A stretch of 64,000 nt of DNA from the NCBI GenBank assembly GCA_022600195.1, contig JAHZKX010000071.1, positions 1 to 64,000 of the forward strand. Reading direction: 5' to 3'. A model generated the notes under the pieces. That model was given only the letters and a program-made list of their open reading frames with translations. It made no database searches and was not told the origin of the DNA. Source of the stretch: Planctomycetota bacterium. GTDB lineage: Bacteria; Planctomycetota; Planctomycetia; Planctomycetales; Planctomycetaceae. The position numbers and the translations under genes are program-made. Positions 56,820 to 64,000 of this stretch are shown here, in pieces; within the stretch, counting starts at the first letter, position 1; each line of letters starts with the position of its first letter.

Positions 56820-57758
56820 ATGAATTCGTTAACAAGACGTCAGTTTCTTTCCACAGCCAGTGCAGCCACCATCAGTCTGGCAGGAATCAACAGTCTACAA
56901 GCAGGAAAATCAGCCAGGCCCCATCTCACTCTGGGCTTCAGTCTGTACGGCATGCCCCATTTAAAAACCGAACAGGCACTTCAAGCCGTCGCTGAGATTG
57001 GATATGACTCCGTTGAACTGTGCCTCATGGATGCATGGGATGCAACACCTTTAAAACTCAACGCGCAACGTCGCAACGCGGTTTCAAAAAAACTCAATGA
57101 CACTGGCTTAAAACTGACCTCACTCATGGAACACTGCAGCCTGCCCGGCTCGAAAGCCAGTCAGCAAAAAGTCCTGGATCGCCTCAAGCGAGCGGCCGAA
57201 CTGGGGCACGCTTTGAAACCAATGCAGCCGCCACTGATTGAAACGACGGCTGGCAGCGGCAAATGGGACCAGCTGAAAAACGAAATGCGAGATAACCTCG
57301 GAGCATGGGCCAAAGTGGCAGAAAGCACAAAAACTGTCATCGCCGTCAAACCACATCGGGGAGGCGTCGTTGATCGTCCGGAACAAGGCGTCTGGCTGGT
57401 TCAACAAATCGATAGTCCCTGGATTCGGCTTAACTATGATTACAGTCATTTCACACATCGGAATATCTCGCTGGAAGACTCCATACGAACGATGATGCCG
57501 TTCACCAGTTTGATTCAGGTAAAAGACACCGTCCAGAAAGGCAAGAAAGTACACTTTGTTCTTCCCGGCGAAAGTGGCGATATCGATTATGTCCAGTTTC
57601 TCAAGCGGGCTGTGCAAGCAGGTTACCAGGGAGATATCTGCTGTGAAGTCAGTAGTATGGTTTTCAAACAGAAAGGCTACGATCCGATTGCAGCCGCGAA
57701 AACCTGTTATCATAATCTCGCGCCCGCTTTTAAACAGGCAGGTATTTCACGAGGCTAA
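56820..57758 (+). CDS. Sugar phosphate isomerase/epimerase (TIM barrel)
   Basis: A 312-residue protein of the xylose isomerase-like TIM barrel fold. A Tat-like signal (LTRRQFLSTASAATISLAG) suggests export. Barrel segments include LGFSLYGMPHLKTEQALQ, SVELCLMDAWD and IRLNYDYSHFTHR, with metal ligands expected from the Glu, Asp and His in these strands. The family isomerises or epimerises sugars or acts on sugar derivatives. The start at 56820 is used because it gives the signal; a GTGAGAG site precedes it. Confidence 0.82.
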   Translation: MNSLTRRQFLSTASAATISLAGINSLQAGKSARPHLTLGFSLYGMPHLKTEQALQAVAEIGYDSVELCLMDAWDATPLKLNAQRRNAVSKKLNDTGLKLTSLMEHCSLPGSKASQQKVLDRLKRAAELGHALKPMQPPLIETTAGSGKWDQLKNEMRDNLGAWAKVAESTKTVIAVKPHRGGVVDRPEQGVWLVQQIDSPWIRLNYDYSHFTHRNISLEDSIRTMMPFTSLIQVKDTVQKGKKVHFVLPGESGDIDYVQFLKRAVQAGYQGDICCEVSSMVFKQKGYDPIAAAKTCYHNLAPAFKQAGISRG

Positions 57759-57799
57759 GCTACAACGTTTCTTCATTGCATGATGTAAATGGTTTGAAC

Positions 57800-60367
<2,568 letters not shown>

Positions 60368-60394
60368 TACCAGGACTACAAAAAGCGGTTTCCA

Positions 60395-61798
60395 ATGAGG
60401 AATGAAAAAATGCACAACCCCGCATTCATCAATCGCAGAGATCTGCTGCAAGTTGGACTGGGCTCGACGGCAGGCCTCTTGCTGCCTTCCGCTCTACCAG
60501 CGGACCTTACCAGCCCTCATCATCGACCGCAGGCCAGGCATGTGATTATGCTCTATATGTCGGGAGGGTACTCGCACGTCGATACATTCGACCCCAAACC
60601 CGAATTGACGAAAAGGCACGATCAATCAATCGGCAGCGAAGAGAAAGCCGCCGTCTCAGGACAACCGATCAGCAAACGTTTTCTGAAAGCACCATTATGG
60701 AAATTCCGCCCGAATCAGGCTTGTGGAACTCAAGTCAGTGACCTGTTTCCACACATCCGTAAAATGATGCATGAAGTCGCTTTAATTCGCTCCATGAACA
60801 GTGATCACCGCGATCATGGTGAAGCCACCCTGCAACTTCACACCGGTAGCACCACAACAGCCATGCCAGGTATAGGCGCCTGGCTGAGTTATGGTCTGAA
60901 GTCATTTAACGAGAATCTCCCCTCGCACATCGTCATCTCTGAACATCGCCCTTACAATGGCCCGCAACTTTGGGATGCCAATTTTTTACCAGCAATCAAT
61001 GGTGGTGTGCAGGTCGTACCCGGCAATGACCCCATTCCCTTTCTAAAATCTCCCACGTCACATGCAAGACAACAACTGGAGTTATCGCTGTTGGAGAAAA
61101 TGAATCAACATCATTTAAAACAACGCAAACATGATACACAATTAGCGGGAAGAGTCGCTTCATTTACCGCAGCCGAAGGCCTGCAACAACAGGCGCCAGA
61201 GGCCCTCGACCTAACTAAAGAAACACTGACGACATTGAAATCCTATGGAGTCGAACAAGGAGACCAGTCCAGCTATGCAGCCCAGTGCATTATGGCACGC
61301 CGCTTGGTTGAACGGGGAGTACGCTTTGTTGAAATTATTGATGCCGTCGGTGCCTGCCGTGATAACTGGGATGCGGCTCACCGCGATATTTCCTCACACG
61401 AAAAATATGCCCGTCGAGTTGATCAACCCATTGCCGCCTTAATGCAAGACCTAAAACAACGAGGACTGCTCGAAGACACGCTCCTGGTGTTCTGTACGGA
61501 ATTTGGTCGCTCTCCCTGGGCACAGGATGGAAAAGGCACCAAATCACGCACACATCACCCGAACGCATATTCCTGCTGGTTGGCCGGTGGCAGTGTGCGC
61601 GGGGGAGTCGTTCATGGAGAAACAGATGATATCGGAAACTATGTCGTGAAAGACCTGGTCCACGTTCACGATTTTCACGCCACGATCTTACACATCATGG
61701 GACTTAACCACGAAAAACTCACCTACCGCCACGCCGGTCGAGATTTCCGACTGACTGACGTGCATGGACATGTCGTTAAGGACATCCTCACAACGTAA
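60395..61798 (+). CDS. DUF1501 family protein
   Basis: A 467-residue secreted protein with a Tat-like signal (INRRDLLQVGLGSTAGLLLP). Motifs are [33 protein letters not shown] and RTHHPNAYSCWLAGGSVRGG, and the C-terminal HVHDFHATILHIMGLNHEKL. The ATG at 60410 is an alternative start. It is the partner of the DUF1549 gene and the end of the plus-strand run. Confidence 0.92.
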   Translation: MRNEKMHNPAFINRRDLLQVGLGSTAGLLLPSALPADLTSPHHRPQARHVIMLYMSGGYSHVDTFDPKPELTKRHDQSIGSEEKAAVSGQPISKRFLKAPLWKFRPNQACGTQVSDLFPHIRKMMHEVALIRSMNSDHRDHGEATLQLHTGSTTTAMPGIGAWLSYGLKSFNENLPSHIVISEHRPYNGPQLWDANFLPAINGGVQVVPGNDPIPFLKSPTSHARQQLELSLLEKMNQHHLKQRKHDTQLAGRVASFTAAEGLQQQAPEALDLTKETLTTLKSYGVEQGDQSSYAAQCIMARRLVERGVRFVEIIDAVGACRDNWDAAHRDISSHEKYARRVDQPIAALMQDLKQRGLLEDTLLVFCTEFGRSPWAQDGKGTKSRTHHPNAYSCWLAGGSVRGGVVHGETDDIGNYVVKDLVHVHDFHATILHIMGLNHEKLTYRHAGRDFRLTDVHGHVVKDILTT

Positions 61799-61811
61799 CC
61801 CATCTTCAGAT

Positions 61812-62747
61812 TTAATCTTTCTGAGATGAAATGAGCGACCGTTGGCGGAACCAGTCTTCTGCTCGTCTGGTAAATGTATCAACGTTAGAATTTTCAACGG
61901 GACGCATCCCGTAACCGTGACCACCCGTTTCATAAATGTGTAATTCGGCAGCCACACCATTCTTTTTTAACGCGGTATAAAACTGGATACTGCTTAAAGG
62001 TGTGGCGCTGTCGTTATGTGCGTGGGCCATAAATGTGGGTGGCGTATTTTTTGTAATCGTGACCACATCCCGCAGCTCTCCCGATTTCTCATCGAGTAAA
62101 CGCCAGGGATAAATCAATAAACTGAAGTCCGGACGACAGGAAATTTTATCAATCGAATCTTGCCCTTTGTAAGACCGTTCTTCAAACCGGGTCGTCACAA
62201 GCGCTGCAGCCTGTCCGCCTGCCGAAAAGCCGATCACACCGATCCGGTCAGGCTTGATGTCCCATTCAGCAGCTCGCTTGCGTACCAGACTTAATGCACG
62301 TTGACCATCCTGCAATGGTCGCTCTGAATAGGGAGGTAACTTGGCATTCGTCTGTGTCGGCGGCGTCTTCGATGGTTTCGTTCGATAATGCACCACGAAT
62401 GCCGTAATGCCCAGATCATTCAACCACTGGGCTGCTTCAGACCCTTCCTTGTCCGTCACAACATAACTATAGCCACCACCGGGAAAAATGAGTATCGCCG
62501 TTCCATTTCGCTTACCTTTCACCGGTTGAAAGACTCTTAACTGAGGCCGCGTGATATCTTTGACACGCGTCGCGGGAGGATTTTCATTGGCACGTCGCGC
62601 TAACTTTGTACCGGTCTCAGCTGTCGTCTCACCCGGGGCAAGTCCCGGCCAGATATCGATCACGGCATCGGGCTCGCGCGCTTCGACATTACAGAGCATG
62701 CTCAGGCTCAAACCCAGAATAAGTAAACATATTGTGAACCGTCTCAT
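61812..62747 (-). CDS. Exported alpha/beta hydrolase (acetyl-xylan esterase-like)
   Basis: A 311-residue protein with a signal peptide (ICLLILGLSLSMLCNVEA). The active-site pattern is complete: the oxyanion segment ILIFPGGGYSYV, the nucleophile in GVIGFSAGGQAAAL, the Asp in AHNDSATPL, and the His in GGHGYGMRP. It fits the planctomycete BD-FAE/acetyl esterase group acting on hemicellulose-type esters. It overlaps the DUF1501 gene by four bases (ATGA), so the two are translationally coupled. Confidence 0.9.
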   Translation of the reverse strand: MRRFTICLLILGLSLSMLCNVEAREPDAVIDIWPGLAPGETTAETGTKLARRANENPPATRVKDITRPQLRVFQPVKGKRNGTAILIFPGGGYSYVVTDKEGSEAAQWLNDLGITAFVVHYRTKPSKTPPTQTNAKLPPYSERPLQDGQRALSLVRKRAAEWDIKPDRIGVIGFSAGGQAAALVTTRFEERSYKGQDSIDKISCRPDFSLLIYPWRLLDEKSGELRDVVTITKNTPPTFMAHAHNDSATPLSSIQFYTALKKNGVAAELHIYETGGHGYGMRPVENSNVDTFTRRAEDWFRQRSLISSQKD

Positions 62748-64000
62748 GCCAGAATCTCCTTGATAATATTAGACGGTTCAACTCCCGTCAGTTTGAAGTC
62801 AAGTCCCTGATGTCGATATGAAAATCGCTCATGTTCAATGCCCAGCAGATGCAATACCGTCGCATGCAGGTCGCGCACATTCACTGGGTTTTCTGCGACG
62901 TTGTAACTGAAATCATCAGTGGCACCATACGTCATGCCCGACTTAACGCCCCCACCTGCCAACCACATTGTGTAACAACGCGGATGATGATCACGCCCCC
63001 CTTCAGGACTGTCCCATTTTCCCTGGCCGGCAACTCCTCGTCCAAATTCACCACCCCAGACCACCAAAGTTTCATCCAGCAACCCACGCTGTTTGAGATC
63101 TTTCACTAAGGCAGCACTCGCTTGATCGGTATCACGACAACGGGCAACACACCACGATCCCAGTCGGCTGTGATGGTCCCAATCGGGATGAAATAACTGC
63201 ACGAATCGCACACCACGCTCAATCAACCGTCGCGCCTGCACACAGTTGGCAGCATAACTCCCCGGACGTCGTGAATCCGGACCATAAAGTTCAAACGTTG
63301 ATTCCGGTTCATCACTCAGATCATTCAGATCCGGAACACTCGACTGCATCCGCCATGCCATTTCGTATTGACGAATCCGCGTCTCAATTTCAGGATCACC
63401 CGTCTTTTCTAATCGCATCTGATTCAATTCCGCGATCCCATTCAACATACCCCGTCTTACGTTACGGGGAAGACCTTCCGGATCGCGCAGATAAAGCACC
63501 GGCTCTTTGGAATTACGAAGCTTCACTCCCTGATAACGGGAAGGCAAAAAACCACTTCCCCAGTAATGATCATACAACGGCTGATCACTGGGACGCTTCA
63601 TCTTCGAAATCAGCACCAGAAAATCAGGCAAATTACGATTTTCGCTCCCCAACCCATAACTGGACCAGGCACCGATCGAAGGACGACCCGCCAACTGATG
63701 TCCCGTCAGAAATTTTGTCATCGCCGGTGCATGGTTAATCTGATCTGTCTGCATCGACTTGATAAAACAAAGTTCGTCGGCCACTTCACCATGATAGGGC
63801 AACCACTCTCCCAGAGTCGCGCCGCTTTCGCCATAACGCTTGAACTTGGTACGAGAAGGCATGATCAACTGCTTCTGATTCGCAGTCATCGTCGTTAACC
63901 GTTGCCCACCGCGAATGCTTTCCGGAAGTTCTTTACCGGCCCACTTCTTCAATCCCGGTTTATCATCGAAGAGTTCTATCTGCGAAGGGCCACCAGACTG
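62744..64000 (-). CDS. DUF1501 family protein, cut by the right edge
   Basis: The gene enters from the right boundary, so its N-terminus is missing. Reading starts in frame at the edge with the family motif SGGPSQIELFDDKPGLKKW. Other landmarks are [32 protein letters not shown] and the final YRHQGLDFKLTGVEPS. The remaining 418 residues cover most of the protein. It overlaps the downstream esterase gene by ATGA, and by analogy its DUF1549 partner should lie further right. Confidence 0.93.
   Translation of the reverse strand, partial: QSGGPSQIELFDDKPGLKKWAGKELPESIRGGQRLTTMTANQKQLIMPSRTKFKRYGESGATLGEWLPYHGEVADELCFIKSMQTDQINHAPAMTKFLTGHQLAGRPSIGAWSSYGLGSENRNLPDFLVLISKMKRPSDQPLYDHYWGSGFLPSRYQGVKLRNSKEPVLYLRDPEGLPRNVRRGMLNGIAELNQMRLEKTGDPEIETRIRQYEMAWRMQSSVPDLNDLSDEPESTFELYGPDSRRPGSYAANCVQARRLIERGVRFVQLFHPDWDHHSRLGSWCVARCRDTDQASAALVKDLKQRGLLDETLVVWGGEFGRGVAGQGKWDSPEGGRDHHPRCYTMWLAGGGVKSGMTYGATDDFSYNVAENPVNVRDLHATVLHLLGIEHERFSYRHQGLDFKLTGVEPSNIIKEILA

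Overview
The window is almost certainly planctomycete chromosome, and the gene content looks like Gimesia or a close relative (inference from gene families, not from a search). The evidence is the density of families typical of that phylum: four large DUF1549/DUF1553 proteins, most with a planctomycete cytochrome c domain, five DUF1501 Tat-type proteins, two DUF1559 pseudopilin-like proteins, several PQQ-type beta-propellers, ceramidase-like proteins and sialidase-like proteins. I see no rRNA, tRNA, CRISPR array, insertion sequence or phage gene.

Layout. 1-3.8 kb: a DUF1549/DUF1553 + DUF1501 pair. 4.0-10.2 kb: a same-strand run of exported redox-type proteins (PQQ propeller, a CXXC protein, a YncE-like propeller fused to a two-haem cytochrome, a TlpA-like lipoprotein). 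10.2-13.8 kb: pheST on the minus strand. 14.0-18.5 kb: a second DUF1549/DUF1501 pair, with a carbohydrate-binding-like insert. 19.0-21.1 kb: a Tat-exported Gfo/Idh/MocA oxidoreductase and an orphan SMI1/KNR4 protein. 21.3-25.6 kb: a probable lysine-degradation locus (a VOC-like candidate 2-oxoadipate enzyme divergent from a lysine/saccharopine dehydrogenase and an alpha-aminoadipic semialdehyde dehydrogenase). 25.6-39.2 kb: a glycan-related island around a GntR regulator, with FAD oxidoreductase, esterase, SGNH hydrolase and a third DUF1549/DUF1501 pair on the minus strand, and two sialidase-like genes on the plus strand. 39.3-45.9 kb: a small zinc-ribbon protein, a ceramidase-like protein, a PQQ propeller interrupted by a methyltransferase-like domain, and an EF-hand protein with long tandem repeats. 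46-64 kb: a second GntR island with two DUF1559 + lipoprotein cassettes, a ceramidase-like protein, an aldolase and a fold-type II PLP enzyme, then hydrolase, sialidase, TIM-barrel isomerase, a fourth DUF1549/DUF1501 pair, an esterase and a DUF1501 gene cut by the right edge.

Together the genes suggest outer-surface or periplasmic breakdown of complex glycans, glycolipids and possibly amino-sugar material. Two FCD-type GntR regulators each sit in a divergent promoter region with visible operator-like symmetry. The most notable signals are: overlapping divergent promoters at 36068-36118; a FadR-consensus palindrome at 51588-51600; a decayed copy of the GntR 3-prime end at 54006-54134, not openable as an ATG gene, so that a DUF1559-lipoprotein cassette lies between two copies of that 3-prime end; a similar decayed copy of an esterase 3-prime end at 32679-32762; and the methyltransferase-in-propeller fusion. 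Nothing here is proven to be a wholly new system. The lysine locus with its divergent third enzyme and the aldolase/PLP/GntR locus are the best functional unknowns.
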